Positions 1 to 9,440 are shown, counted from the first letter of the stretch. The stretch: DNA of 64,000 bases from Paraburkholderia podalyriae (GCF_014397785.1 NZ_VZQQ01000011.1:62001-126000); one strand, 5' to 3'. Program-made: numbers and translations. The notes: a model not told the origin generated them from the letters alone.

Positions 1-260
1 TGCTGCTCGAAGCGCTCGCATGCGGCACGCCGGTGGCCGCCTATCCGGTCACGGGCCCGATCGACGTGCTCGGCGACGGCGGCGCCGGTGCGATGCATGA
101 GGATCTGCGCGAAGCCTGTCTCGAAGCACTGAGGATCGATCGAGCGGAGGCGCGCGCGTGGGCCGAGCGTTTCTCGTGGGCGGCGGCGTCCGCGCAATTC
201 GCCACGCATTTGAAGCCGCTGCGCGGCGCGACGTATCGCGAGGAAAGCGCCGCCGCGTGA
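1..260 (+). CDS. Glycosyltransferase, C-terminal fragment (5' end outside window)
   Basis: The reading frame is open from base 3 and ends in TGA at 258-260, giving about 85 residues of the C-terminal end of a GT-B (GT4-like) glycosyltransferase. The stretch LLEALACGTPVAAYPVTGP is the usual donor-binding segment: the end of an E-x7-E type motif followed by the conserved GTPV. It is followed by a C-terminal helical region rich in Arg and Ala. The sugar and acceptor cannot be inferred from this fragment. The next gene, dgkA, starts only 22 bp downstream, so the two are probably co-transcribed. Confidence 0.75.
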   Translation, partial: LLEALACGTPVAAYPVTGPIDVLGDGGAGAMHEDLREACLEALRIDRAEARAWAERFSWAAASAQFATHLKPLRGATYREESAAA

Positions 261-282
261 CGCGGCGCGCGCGGAGCTATTC

Positions 283-969
283 ATGCGAAGCAGTCGATCC
301 AGCGCTGAAGGCGCGTCGAACGGCGCGCTACGCGCCGTCGAGTCCGCCCGCGACACCACGAGCATCGAACCGTTCGACGATGTACGCGAGCCGGGTGTGA
401 CCGGGCACACGGATGTCACGCCCCGGGTGAACGGCGCCAACAAGCCGATCAAGGGCGACACGCACGTCGCAGAGGACGCGCAACGCAACGCTGCGCACGA
501 CTCGACTCACGACTCGACCCGCGACGCCCCTCACGAACCGCTCAGCCCCGACGACCCCCTCGCCCCACTGCCCTTCAACCCCTACAAAGGCAACCGCGGC
601 CTCACGCGCGCGTGGCATGCGATGAAAAACTCGCTGGCCGGCTTTCGCGTCGCGATTCGTGAGGAAAGTGCGTTTCGTCAGGAACTCACGCTGGCCGCGA
701 TCCTGATCCCGTGCGGCCTCGTCGTGCCTGTCGATCCCGTGTCGCGCGTATTGCTGCTCGGCTCGGTGCTGCTGGTGCTGATCGTCGAGCTGCTCAATTC
801 CAGCGTCGAAGCGGCGATCGACCGGATCTCGCTGGAACGCCACGAGTTGTCGCGCCGCGCGAAGGACCTCGGCAGCGCGGCCGTGATGGTCGCACTCGGC
901 ATGTGTCTGATGACGTGGGGGGTGATCGTCGGGCCGCTTGTCGTCGGCTGGATTCGTGCGTGGCTTTGA
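283..969 (+). CDS. dgkA: Diacylglycerol kinase with long N-terminal extension
   Basis: Inner-membrane kinase that phosphorylates diacylglycerol to phosphatidic acid and so recycles lipid released by glycan decoration. The DgkA domain fills about residues 99-228 of 228; the family signature ELLNSSVEAAID is at residues 169-180, and three hydrophobic helices follow the usual order. Classical DgkA is about 120 residues. The first 98 residues here are a polar, low-complexity extension with repeated HDST units. The ATG at 283 has a good ribosome site (GGAG, six bases before it), so the extension is probably translated. A start closer to the domain cannot be excluded. Confidence 0.88.
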   Translation: MRSSRSSAEGASNGALRAVESARDTTSIEPFDDVREPGVTGHTDVTPRVNGANKPIKGDTHVAEDAQRNAAHDSTHDSTRDAPHEPLSPDDPLAPLPFNPYKGNRGLTRAWHAMKNSLAGFRVAIREESAFRQELTLAAILIPCGLVVPVDPVSRVLLLGSVLLVLIVELLNSSVEAAIDRISLERHELSRRAKDLGSAAVMVALGMCLMTWGVIVGPLVVGWIRAWL

Positions 970-1034
970 TGGCTCGATGTGGGTTGCAGCGCGCGCCCGG
1001 CCACGTCCCATGGAATGGAAATCCGCACCGCCGG

Positions 1035-1062
1035 TTGGGTATTAGAACGCTCGGTTTATAAT
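1035..1062 (+). promoter_or_regulatory. Candidate sigma-70 promoter for the TetR-LOG operon
   Basis: TTGGGT at 1035-1040 and a perfect TATAAT at 1057-1062 are separated by 16 bases. This would start a transcript near 1069 with a leader of about 180 bases before the TetR start at 1250. It is seen by eye only; the -35 box is imperfect. Confidence 0.45.
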
Positions 1063-1249
1063 CGTTCGATGGTCTCACAGGACAGCGCCGGCGCAACGCA
1101 ACACCGTCGGACCTCATCCTGCCCTTTCGAGGGGCCCGCCGCATGGCGGTGGGTTCGGGAGCGCTCAAAATACCAACCGCGTCCGGGTGGAGCACGCAGC
1201 AGCGGCACGCCGCCGCGCGCCCAGCCCGGCATAACCAGGGCCGGACGAC

Positions 1250-1975
1250 ATGGAAGCCAAACCTCCCCGCCGCACGCGCGAACGGATTCTCGAACTGTCG
1301 TTGAAGCTGTTCAACGAAATCGGCGAGCCGAACGTCACGACGACGACGATCGCCGAGGAAATGGAAATCAGTCCAGGCAACCTGTACTACCACTTCCGCA
1401 ACAAAGACGACATCATCAACAGCATCTTCAGCCAGTTCGAGCAGGAGATCGAGAAGCGTCTGCGTTTCCCCGACGACCATCGCGCGACCATCGACGAAAT
1501 GTGGTCGTACCTGCAGTACATGGTCGATTTCACGTGGCGCTACCGCTTCCTGTACCGCGACCTGAACGACCTGCTCGCGCGCAACCGCACGCTCGAGACG
1601 CACTTCAAGCAGATCATCAGCCACAAGGTGCGCTTCGCGAGCCAGTTCTGCGAGCAGCTCGTCGCCGACGGCGAAATGGTCGCGACGCCGCAGGAATTGG
1701 AGGTGATCGCGACCAACGTCGGCGTGATCGGCACGTACTGGCTGTCATATCAGTTCGTGATGAATCCGCGCAAATACAACGAGCAGGAAGCAATCCGCGA
1801 GGAGTTGCATCAGGTGAGCGTGCAGATCGTCTCGCTGATGGCGCCCTACCTGCGCGGCCGCTCGCGGCAGCTCTTCGACGACCTCGTCTCGGGCAAGCTG
1901 CCCAAGCGCGAGTTCTACGACTACCTGCCCCCCCGTGAAGGCGCCGCGCCTCGCAACGAATCCAAGGACAGTTGA
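1250..1975 (+). CDS. TetR/AcrR family transcriptional regulator
   Basis: 241-residue DNA-binding regulator. The N-terminal helix-turn-helix lies at about residues 10-55 and contains the typical SPGNLYYHFRNKDDI stretch that ends the TetR DNA-binding domain. The remainder is an all-helical ligand or dimer domain with a long conserved tail (YLRGRSRQLFDDL), as in a betaproteobacterial subgroup of unknown ligand. It is followed after two bases by the LOG-family gene, so the two are translationally linked and the regulator may control it. Target and ligand cannot be read from the sequence. Confidence 0.88.
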   Translation: MEAKPPRRTRERILELSLKLFNEIGEPNVTTTTIAEEMEISPGNLYYHFRNKDDIINSIFSQFEQEIEKRLRFPDDHRATIDEMWSYLQYMVDFTWRYRFLYRDLNDLLARNRTLETHFKQIISHKVRFASQFCEQLVADGEMVATPQELEVIATNVGVIGTYWLSYQFVMNPRKYNEQEAIREELHQVSVQIVSLMAPYLRGRSRQLFDDLVSGKLPKREFYDYLPPREGAAPRNESKDS

Positions 1976-1977
1976 GC

Positions 1978-2565
1978 ATGAAGTCGGTGTGTGTGTATTG
2001 CGGCTCCTCGATGGGAGCCAAACCGTTGTATGCGCAGGCGGCGCGCGCCTTCGGCCGCGCGCTGGTCGAGGCCGATCTCGCGCTCGTCTACGGCGGCGGC
2101 AAGGTGGGGCTGATGGGCGTCATCGCCGATATCGTGATGGCCGAAGGCGGCCGCGCGATCGGCGTGATTCCCGAACTGCTGGTCAGCAAGGAAGTGGGCC
2201 ATAACGGCCTGACCGACCTGCACGTGGTGCCCGACATGCATCATCGCAAGAAGATGATGGCCGAGCTGTCCGATGCGTTCGTCGCGATGCCCGGCGGCGC
2301 GGGCACGCTCGAGGAGCTGTTCGAGGTCTTCACGTGGGCGCAGCTCGGCTACCACGGCAAACCGGTTGCACTTCTCAACACCGGCGGCTTCTACGAGCCG
2401 CTGATCCGCCTGCTTCAACACACGGTCGACGAAGGCTTCTTGCGCAAGACCTATCTCGACATGCTGCAGATCGACGCCGATCCGCTCGCGCTGATCGGCA
2501 AGCTGCAACGCTACGCGCCGCCCGCGCGCGACAAATGGGCGGCGGTGCAAAGCGACGCGGTCTGA
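1978..2565 (+). CDS. LOG family nucleotide 5'-monophosphate phosphoribohydrolase
   Basis: 195-residue Rossmann-like protein of the LOG (Lonely Guy, formerly lysine-decarboxylase-like) family, which removes ribose 5-phosphate from cytokinin nucleotides or from AMP and related nucleotides. The hallmark PGGAGTLEE is at residues 105-113 and supplies the catalytic Glu; the nucleotide-binding YGGGKVGLMG is at about 38-47. The ATG at 1978 lies two bases after the TetR stop. A TTG at 1972 in the same frame is the less likely start. In a plant-associated genus cytokinin release is possible, but nucleotide salvage fits equally well. Confidence 0.88.
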   Translation: MKSVCVYCGSSMGAKPLYAQAARAFGRALVEADLALVYGGGKVGLMGVIADIVMAEGGRAIGVIPELLVSKEVGHNGLTDLHVVPDMHHRKKMMAELSDAFVAMPGGAGTLEELFEVFTWAQLGYHGKPVALLNTGGFYEPLIRLLQHTVDEGFLRKTYLDMLQIDADPLALIGKLQRYAPPARDKWAAVQSDAV

Positions 2566-2629
2566 ATCCCGCTTGGTCGAACCCGAGCGAGGCGAGCCGC
2601 GCGTACAGCGTTCCCTCCATGAGGTTGCG

Positions 2630-3376
2630 ATGACGAAAGCTGTTCTGATCACCGGCGGCAGCCGGGGCATTGGCCGCGCCACCGCGCGTCTGCTTGGCGC
2701 GCGCGGCTGGTGCGTCGGCGTGAACTACGTGCGTGAGCTCGCCGCCGCGCAGCAGACGGTCGCCGAGGTCGAACACGCGGGCGGCCGAGCGGTGCCGATC
2801 GCCGGCGATGTCGCGAACGAAGCCGACGTGACCGGCATGTTCGATACACTGCAGCAAGCCTTCGGCCGCATCGATGCGCTCGTCAACAACGCCGGCATCG
2901 TCGCGCCATCGAGTCAGCTCGCCGATATGGACTTCGCGCGTCTGAAACGCATGTTCGACGTCAACGTGCTCGGCGCGTATCTGTGCGCGCGCGAAGCGGC
3001 GCGTCGCCTGTCGACCCAGCGCGGTGGCGCGGGCGGCGCGATCGTCAATGTTTCGTCGGCGGCGGCGCGGCTCGGTTCGCCGAACGAATACGTCGACTAT
3101 GCGGGGTCGAAAGGCGCCATCGACACGATGACGCTCGGCCTCGCGAAAGAGCTCGGCCCTCAAGGCGTGCGCGTGAACGCGGTACGTCCGGGCCTGATCG
3201 ACACTGAGATCCATGCGAGCGGGGGCAAGCCCGAGCGCGCCGCGCAACTGGGCGCGACCACGCCGCTCGGCCGCCCCGGCCGCGCGGGCGAAGTCGCCGA
3301 GGCCATCGTGTGGCTGCTCAGCGACGCCGCCTCATACGTGACGGGCGCGCTGTTCGACGTCGCCGGCGGCCGCTGA
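2630..3376 (+). CDS. SDR family NAD(P)-dependent oxidoreductase
   Basis: 248-residue classical short-chain dehydrogenase/reductase. The cofactor loop TGGSRGIG is at residues 8-15, NNAG at 86-89, and the catalytic residues are Ser142/143, Tyr157 and Lys161 (YAGSK). The C-terminal segment TPLGRPGRAGEVAEAIVWLLSD is typical of glucose-dehydrogenase or FabG-like members. The ATG at 2630 is preferred over an upstream in-frame start at 2573 because the Rossmann fold begins immediately after it. The substrate is unknown. It lies 64 bp after the LOG gene and may belong to the same transcript. Confidence 0.87.
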   Translation: MTKAVLITGGSRGIGRATARLLGARGWCVGVNYVRELAAAQQTVAEVEHAGGRAVPIAGDVANEADVTGMFDTLQQAFGRIDALVNNAGIVAPSSQLADMDFARLKRMFDVNVLGAYLCAREAARRLSTQRGGAGGAIVNVSSAAARLGSPNEYVDYAGSKGAIDTMTLGLAKELGPQGVRVNAVRPGLIDTEIHASGGKPERAAQLGATTPLGRPGRAGEVAEAIVWLLSDAASYVTGALFDVAGGR

Positions 3377-3662
3377 GCGAGGGCCGCGCGAGAGCGGCCG
3401 CAAGCGTCAAACGCAAAGCGCGGTCCGCTACGGCCTCGCGTTTTTCAGCGCTCCCATCTCTCTGCTGTCGTGCTACGAATCCGCGTCGATCTATCGTGAA
3501 ACCGACACAGCCGCGCGTCCGAATACGCGCGCCTCTCTGCATCTGTAACCTTCAGTAATAATGCCGCGCTACAATCGACCAGATCGTATGCATCCGCAGG
3601 CGACGCAAGCAAAAACATAAGTACGAGGCCAGCGCCGCCGCGTACGCTGACCAGAGAGTTCC

Positions 3663-5708
3663 ATGCAAGACAAGCAGCCCGCGCGCTGGCGCGCGCACGA
3701 TGCCAGCGCGACGACCTCGGCCGCGCCAGCAGGCGGCGCGCATGAGGCCGCGCTGTCCGGCAGCACCGCGCACCCGCTTACCGGCGCGCAAACGCAGCCG
3801 GCAGTTGCGGATCCCGCGGCGTCGGCCGCAGCGATGCACAGTGCCGACACCGCCCAGGCATCGGGCTCCGCCGTTTCCGCCGACCGCGCGACGCGCGGCC
3901 TGCAGCGTTGGCACGCGCTCGCGGCGATCCGTCCCCTGCTGTGGCTCGTCGCGCTGGCGATCCTGTGCGCGTGGCTGATCCCAGGCATTCTCGGCCACGA
4001 GCCGTGGAAGCAGGACGAAACCTACACGTTCGGCATCGTCCAGCACATGCTCGATACCGGCGACCTCGTCGTGCCAACCAATGCCGGCCAGCCCTTCGTC
4101 GAAAAGCCGCCGTTCTACGACTGGGTCGCCGCCGGCCTCGCGTGGATGTTCGGCCGCTATCTGCCGCTGCACGATGCGGCACGGCTCGCGAGCGCGCTGT
4201 TCGCGGCCCTGACGGTGTACTACACCGCGCGCGTCGCGCGTCGCGCGGTCGATGCGTCGAGCTGGTTCGACCTGCGCGTGATCGGCACGCTCGCGCTGTT
4301 CGGCGGCACGCTCGCCGTCGTCAAGCACGTGCACGACATGATGACGGATGTCGCGCTGATGGCCGGCACCGCGCTCGGCTTTTGCGGACTGTTCGAACTC
4401 GTTCTCGTGCATCTGCGTGACGACCCGCGCGCCGCGTCGTATTTTCCGATGCATGCGCAGGCCGCGAGGCTGACCAAACCGCTCGATGCCCGCGAGCGGC
4501 GTCACGCGATCTTCAGCGGCGCGGCGATGTTCGGTGCGGGCATCGGCGTGTCGCTGCTGGCGAAGGGACTGTTCGTACCGCTCGTGTTCGGCGCGACCAC
4601 CTGCGCGGCACTGCTGCTCTATCCCGCATGCCGCAGCCGCCGCTTCGCGGGCGCGCTCGGCCTCGCCGCGCTCATCTGCGCGCCGTTCGCGCTCATCTGG
4701 CCGATCTGCTTCTACCTGCGCTCCGAGGCACTCTTCAAGGTGTGGCTATGGGATAACAACGTCGGGCGCTTCTTCGGTTTTTCGGTTGCCGAGCTCGGCT
4801 CGGAAAACGAGAGCCGCCTGTTCGTGCTGCGCACCGTGCTGAGCGTCGGCTTTCCGGTCGTGCCGCTCGCGCTGGCCGCGCTCGCCGGCGGTGCGTGGCG
4901 GCGCTGGCGCGATCCGCGCGTCGCGTTGCCGGTGCTGTTCTCGGGCATCGGCTTCGCGGTGCTGCAAAGCTCGGCGACGGTCCGCGAGCTGTACATCCTG
5001 CCGTTCATCGCGCCACTCGCGCTGGTCGCGATGCAGGGCGTCGAGCGCTTGCCGACGCGGCTGCATACCGGCTGGGATATGACCAGCCGAGTGCTGTTCG
5101 GCAGCGCGGCCGCACTCGTGTGGATCGCCTGGTCGACCATGACGAGCCCGGCGAGCACGCATGCGTCGCTGCATCTGCTCGGCCGCTGGCTGCCGCTCGA
5201 CTGGGTGCTGCCGATTTCGCCCGCGATGATCGTCGGCGCGCTGATTCTGACGATCGGCTGGCTGTGGCTGCTGCCGTCGTTCAAGCACGCGGGCAAATGG
5301 CGCGGCGCGCTCAGCTGGTGCGCGGGCGCGATGCTCGTCTGGGGGCTCGTCAGCACGCTGCTGCTGCCGTGGCTCGACTACGCGAAAAGCTACCGCTCGG
5401 TGTTCCAGGACCTCGGCGCGAAGATGGATATCGAATGGAACGACGGCGACTGCATGGCGAGCGCCGGACTCGGCGAATCCGAAGCGCCGATGCTCTACTA
5501 CTACACCGGCATCGAGCATCAGCCGAGCGAAGATCCGCGCACTACCGCCTGCACGTGGCTGATCGAGGAAAGCCGCCACGACAACGCGCGGCCGCCGGCC
5601 GGCGAATGGCGACTGTTCTGGTCCGGCGCGCGGCCGGGCGATTCCGATGAGCTATTGCGCGTGTTCGTGCGCACGCCGGTGGCAGGCAAGCTGCACGGCA
5701 GCCACTAG
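3663..5708 (+). CDS. ArnT/GT39-like integral membrane glycosyltransferase
   Basis: 681-residue multi-pass membrane protein of the PMT/ArnT superfamily (GT39/GT83), which moves a sugar from a polyprenyl-phosphate donor to lipid A, protein or another acceptor on the periplasmic side. After an 85-residue low-complexity cytosolic tail the first membrane helix is at about 91-110. It is followed by the periplasmic EPWKQDET loop with the conserved acidic pair Asp118-Glu119, and then about eleven more hydrophobic segments. The motif EKPPFYDW matches the family. Whether it adds aminoarabinose to lipid A or another sugar is not decidable, because no arn genes flank it. Confidence 0.82.
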   Translation: MQDKQPARWRAHDASATTSAAPAGGAHEAALSGSTAHPLTGAQTQPAVADPAASAAAMHSADTAQASGSAVSADRATRGLQRWHALAAIRPLLWLVALAILCAWLIPGILGHEPWKQDETYTFGIVQHMLDTGDLVVPTNAGQPFVEKPPFYDWVAAGLAWMFGRYLPLHDAARLASALFAALTVYYTARVARRAVDASSWFDLRVIGTLALFGGTLAVVKHVHDMMTDVALMAGTALGFCGLFELVLVHLRDDPRAASYFPMHAQAARLTKPLDARERRHAIFSGAAMFGAGIGVSLLAKGLFVPLVFGATTCAALLLYPACRSRRFAGALGLAALICAPFALIWPICFYLRSEALFKVWLWDNNVGRFFGFSVAELGSENESRLFVLRTVLSVGFPVVPLALAALAGGAWRRWRDPRVALPVLFSGIGFAVLQSSATVRELYILPFIAPLALVAMQGVERLPTRLHTGWDMTSRVLFGSAAALVWIAWSTMTSPASTHASLHLLGRWLPLDWVLPISPAMIVGALILTIGWLWLLPSFKHAGKWRGALSWCAGAMLVWGLVSTLLLPWLDYAKSYRSVFQDLGAKMDIEWNDGDCMASAGLGESEAPMLYYYTGIEHQPSEDPRTTACTWLIEESRHDNARPPAGEWRLFWSGARPGDSDELLRVFVRTPVAGKLHGSH

Positions 5709-5758
5709 AGCCGCGCCACGCGTCGCACCGGCCGCGTGGCCCGCGCGTGCGCGTTGAT

Positions 5759-6403
5759 TCAGAACGACGAACCGGACTCGTGCAGGAACGCGATCTCCTC
5801 GTCGCTCGATTGCCGCCCGAGCAACACGTTGCGGTGCGGAAAGCGGCCAAACCGCTCGATGACTTTCGCGTGGCGCAGCGCGTACTGATAGTAGCCCTCA
5901 CCGCCCGGCTCCTGCGCGAGCTGCTTGAACAGACGCAGCGACTCCTGCTGGCTCGCGAGCGTTTCATCGTGCTCGAACGGCAGATACGCGAACGCGCGGT
6001 GCTGCGCATCCGGCAACAGTCGATCGGCGCCGCTCGTGACCATCCGTTGAGCGGATTGCAGCGCCTTGTTGTCGGTCGCGAAGGCGCGCCGCGTATTGCG
6101 ATGGCAGTTGCGCGAAAACTGGTCCAGCACGATGACGAGCGCCAACGCGCCCAACGGCGTGAGCTGCCATGCGTCGAGCTCACCCGCGTTTGCCGCATCG
6201 ATCAGCTTACCGAACCGTTCGCGCAGCATCGTATCGACGGAGTCATCGCGTTTGAACCAGAGCTTGCGCTCTGTGCCGTGTTCCGGCGTGCCCGGCGCAC
6301 CGAACCAGCAATCGAGAACCTCGCGCGCCCGCGGCGCAAGCGCCGCATAGTCGGCTTCGAACGAGTACGGTGCCGAGGTGGCGTGGTGCGGCGTGTCAGC
6401 CAT
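5759..6403 (-). CDS. DUF924 family protein
   Basis: 214-residue all-helical protein of the DUF924 family (TPR-like fold), with no established biochemical role. Recognisable family segments are VLDCWFG near the N-terminus, LDQFSRNCHR, AFAYLPFEHDE, and YYQYALRHAKVIERFGRFPHRN towards the C-terminus. The start codon overlaps the end of the upstream truncated-haemoglobin gene by eight bases, which implies coupled translation and perhaps a shared role. Confidence 0.85.
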   Translation of the reverse strand: MADTPHHATSAPYSFEADYAALAPRAREVLDCWFGAPGTPEHGTERKLWFKRDDSVDTMLRERFGKLIDAANAGELDAWQLTPLGALALVIVLDQFSRNCHRNTRRAFATDNKALQSAQRMVTSGADRLLPDAQHRAFAYLPFEHDETLASQQESLRLFKQLAQEPGGEGYYQYALRHAKVIERFGRFPHRNVLLGRQSSDEEIAFLHESGSSF

Positions 6404-6809
6404 TGCGGTTGCGCATCCAGTCGGCGGTTTCGAAGAACGAGCCGAGCAGGCGCTCGCGCAGCGGACCCGGCAAACCGGTATCCGCCATCGCCCACGCCAT
6501 GCACCTCAGCCACTGATCGCGCTCGCTCGACGCGATCGCGAATGGCAGATGCCGCGCGCGCAGACGTGGATGACCAAAGCGGCTGATGTAATGATCGGGT
6601 CCGCCGAGCCAACCGCACAGGAACCAGAACAGCTTGTCGCGCGAACCCTCGAGCGACGCCGGATGCAGCGCGCGAATCCCGGCGAAATCCGCTTCGAGAT
6701 CCATCAGGTCGTAAAACCGGTCGACCAGTTCGCGAACGCGCGCCTCGCCGCCCACCAGTTCGAAGGCCGTCGGCTTGTCCGAGGACACCTCATCGTTCAA
6801 ATCGCTCAT
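6396..6809 (-). CDS. Group II truncated haemoglobin (trHbO type)
   Basis: 137-residue globin of the truncated group II family, used for oxygen or nitric-oxide chemistry. The proximal haem ligand is His87 in RARHLPF, and the group-specific tryptophan at position G8 is Trp100 in QWLRCM. An FWFLCGWLGGPDHY segment forms the haem pocket region. The length matches the family. It overlaps the DUF924 start by eight bases and lies 36 bp after the large permease gene, so it is probably part of a minus-strand operon. No linked reductase gene is visible. Confidence 0.88.
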   Translation of the reverse strand: MSDLNDEVSSDKPTAFELVGGEARVRELVDRFYDLMDLEADFAGIRALHPASLEGSRDKLFWFLCGWLGGPDHYISRFGHPRLRARHLPFAIASSERDQWLRCMAWAMADTGLPGPLRERLLGSFFETADWMRNRNG

Positions 6810-6845
6810 ACCCTGCTCAACAGCAAAGAAACACCAGAAAAAAAC

Positions 6846-9440
6846 TCACGCGTCGCGCAGCGATTGCAGCGCCGGCCGCGCCAACACATGGCGCAGGCTC
6901 AGCCACCCGCCGACACCCGCACACGCGATGCCAGCGGCAACGCCCGCCGGCAGCAGCCACGGATCGAAGTCCAGATAGAACTCGAACACGTGGGTGGCCA
7001 GCACCGAGCCGACGATCTGCGCGCCGAGCGCCGCCATCAGGCCGGCAAGCGCGCCGACCGCGACGAATTCGGCCACCTGCACCGCACGCACCTGACGATG
7101 CGACGCGCCCAACGCGCGCAGCAGCGCGGATTCTCGCATACGCTCGTCGCGCGTGCCGGCGAGCGCCGCGTACAGCACCAGCACGCCGGCCGCGAGCGTG
7201 AACGCGAACAGGAACTGCACCGCGCCGATCACCTGCTGCAAGACGCGCTGCACCTGGGCGAGGATCGGGCCGGTATCGATCGCGGTCAGATTCGGATATG
7301 CGCCGATCAGCCCGTCGATCGTCGACTGTTTGTTCGGCGGTAAATGGAAGCTCGTGATGAACGTCGCCGGGAAGTCCTGCAACGCGGCAGGCGGCATCAG
7401 TACGAAGAAGTTGACCTTGAACGAACCCCAGTCGAGCTTGCGCATGCTCGTCACCGGCGCCTCGACCGTGAGGCCGGTCACGTCGAAGCGCAACACGTCG
7501 CCGGGCTTCACGTTGATCAGCTTCGCGAGACCCTGCTCGATCGATATCTGCGGCTTCGTCGTCTCGCCGAACCAGCTACCCGCGGCGATCCGGTTGTCGT
7601 CGGGTAAATGCGTCGTGTAGGACAGGTTGAACTCGCGGTCCACCAGTCGCCGCGCGTCCTCGCCCTTGAACGAATCCGGGTTGACCGCGCGGCCGTTGAT
7701 CGCGACGAGCCGCCCGCGCACCATCGGCGACAGCGCCGGGGCGGCGATGCCGTGCGCGTCCAGATACTGCGTGACCGCGTCGCGCTGATCGGGCTGGATG
7801 TCGATGATGAACTCATTGGGCGCATCGGGCGGGGTCGATTTGCGCCAGCCCTGCACGAGGTCGTTGCGCGTCATCGCGATCAGCAGCAGGCACATCAGGC
7901 CGATGCCGAGCGCGGTGATCTGCAGCGCGCTGGTGCTGCTGCGCCGCTCCAGCGACGCCAGCGCATAGCGCCAGCCGATGCCCGCATTGACGCGCTCGCT
8001 GCGTACCAGCCGCGCGGCGCCCCACAACGCGAGCCGCGCGATGCCGGCGAACACCAGCAGCCCGCCCGCGAAACCGCCCGCGACGATGCCGCCGAGCTTC
8101 AATTCCCCGGCGGCGAGAATCAGCAGCCCCGCGAACAGCACGATGCCGAACGCGTAGGCGGCCCATGCGGTGCGTCCCGCTTCGCCCCATTCACGGCGCA
8201 GCACGCGCACCGGCGGCACGCGCGTGAGCGGCAACAGCGGCGGCAGCGCGAAGCCGAGCAGCAGCACGAGTCCGGCCGCGATGCCCTCGAGCGCGGGCCA
8301 CAGCGTCGGCTGCGGCAGCACCACGTCGATCAGGCCGCCGAGCCAGGTCAGCAGCGCGAGATGCCCGAGATACCCGAGCGCCACGCCGAGCACGCCGCCG
8401 ATCACGCCGAGCCCGACGAATTCGAGCGTGAACAGCGCGCGCAGCGCGGCCTGGCTCACGCCAAGACAGCGCATTGCCGCGCAGCCGTCGAGATGCCGGC
8501 GCATGTAGCGGTGCGCGGCCATCGCGATCGCGACGGCCGCGAGCAGCGCGGTCAGCAGCGACACGAGCGTCAGGAAATGGCCCGCGCGATCGAGCGTCTG
8601 ACGCACCTGCGGCTGGCCGTCTTGCAGCGACTCGAGCGCGACACCGCGCATCTTGCCGCCGTCGACACGGTCATGCGCGAATTGCGCGAAGCGCGCGACC
8701 GCGTCGTCGGAACCGGCCACCAGCAGCCGGTACGTGACGCGGCTGCCATAGGTGATCAGGCCGGTCGACGGTACGTCAGCGGCGTTCAGCATCAGGCGCG
8801 GTGAAAAGTTGACGAACGAAAAGCCGCGGTCGAGCTCGCGCGTGATCAGCGCGCCGACCGTGAAGCTGCGATTGCCGACCTTCACCGCATCGCCGATCTT
8901 CAGCTTCAGCGCGTCGAGCAACGCCTGGTCGACCCATACGGTGCCCGGCGCCGGAATCGAGGCCGCCGGATGATCGGCCGCACCCGGCGCCGGCGCAATG
9001 CGCAACGCGCCGCGCAGCGGATAGCCCGGCGACACCGCCTTGACGGCGGCGAGCCGCGACGCCGGTGGCGCGCCGGTCGATTTGATCATGCTCGGGAAGA
9101 TCGCCGTGGTGGCGGTGCGCAGGCCGAGGGCATGCGCGTGGGCGGCGAATTGCGGATCAACCGGATGATCGGCGCGCACGATGAAGTCGGCGGCGATCAT
9201 GCGCCGCGCGTCGCGCTCGAGCCCCTGATGCAGGCGGTCGCCCAGAAACCCGACGCTCGACAACGCCGCGACCGCCAGCACGAGCGCGAGCAGCAACATG
9301 GTCAGCTCGCCCGCGCGCCAGTCGCGCGCCGTCATCCGTATCGCCTGGCGCCACAGATCGATGCCACCAAGCCGCCGCGCCGGCCTCGTGTCAGCGCGCG
9401 TGCTTGAACCCGCGTTAGATCCCGGTAGTGCTTCGCTCAA
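6846..9440 (-). CDS. FtsX/MacB-type ABC transporter permease (YbbP-like)
   Basis: About 864-residue inner-membrane permease with two FtsX-type halves: a first helix near the N-terminus (MLLLALVLAVAALSSVGFLG), a large periplasmic domain, a helix cluster in the middle, and a final three-helix cluster at the C-terminus (AVQFLFAFTLAAG onward). This matches the YbbP family, which normally works with a YbbA-type ATPase. I chose the TTG at 9440 because it overlaps the stop of the upstream DUF4126 gene in a TTGA junction and has GAGGAG nine bases before it. ATG at about 9335 is an alternative. No partner ATPase is present nearby. Confidence 0.83.
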   Translation of the reverse strand: MSEALPGSNAGSSTRADTRPARRLGGIDLWRQAIRMTARDWRAGELTMLLLALVLAVAALSSVGFLGDRLHQGLERDARRMIAADFIVRADHPVDPQFAAHAHALGLRTATTAIFPSMIKSTGAPPASRLAAVKAVSPGYPLRGALRIAPAPGAADHPAASIPAPGTVWVDQALLDALKLKIGDAVKVGNRSFTVGALITRELDRGFSFVNFSPRLMLNAADVPSTGLITYGSRVTYRLLVAGSDDAVARFAQFAHDRVDGGKMRGVALESLQDGQPQVRQTLDRAGHFLTLVSLLTALLAAVAIAMAAHRYMRRHLDGCAAMRCLGVSQAALRALFTLEFVGLGVIGGVLGVALGYLGHLALLTWLGGLIDVVLPQPTLWPALEGIAAGLVLLLGFALPPLLPLTRVPPVRVLRREWGEAGRTAWAAYAFGIVLFAGLLILAAGELKLGGIVAGGFAGGLLVFAGIARLALWGAARLVRSERVNAGIGWRYALASLERRSSTSALQITALGIGLMCLLLIAMTRNDLVQGWRKSTPPDAPNEFIIDIQPDQRDAVTQYLDAHGIAAPALSPMVRGRLVAINGRAVNPDSFKGEDARRLVDREFNLSYTTHLPDDNRIAAGSWFGETTKPQISIEQGLAKLINVKPGDVLRFDVTGLTVEAPVTSMRKLDWGSFKVNFFVLMPPAALQDFPATFITSFHLPPNKQSTIDGLIGAYPNLTAIDTGPILAQVQRVLQQVIGAVQFLFAFTLAAGVLVLYAALAGTRDERMRESALLRALGASHRQVRAVQVAEFVAVGALAGLMAALGAQIVGSVLATHVFEFYLDFDPWLLPAGVAAGIACAGVGGWLSLRHVLARPALQSLRDA

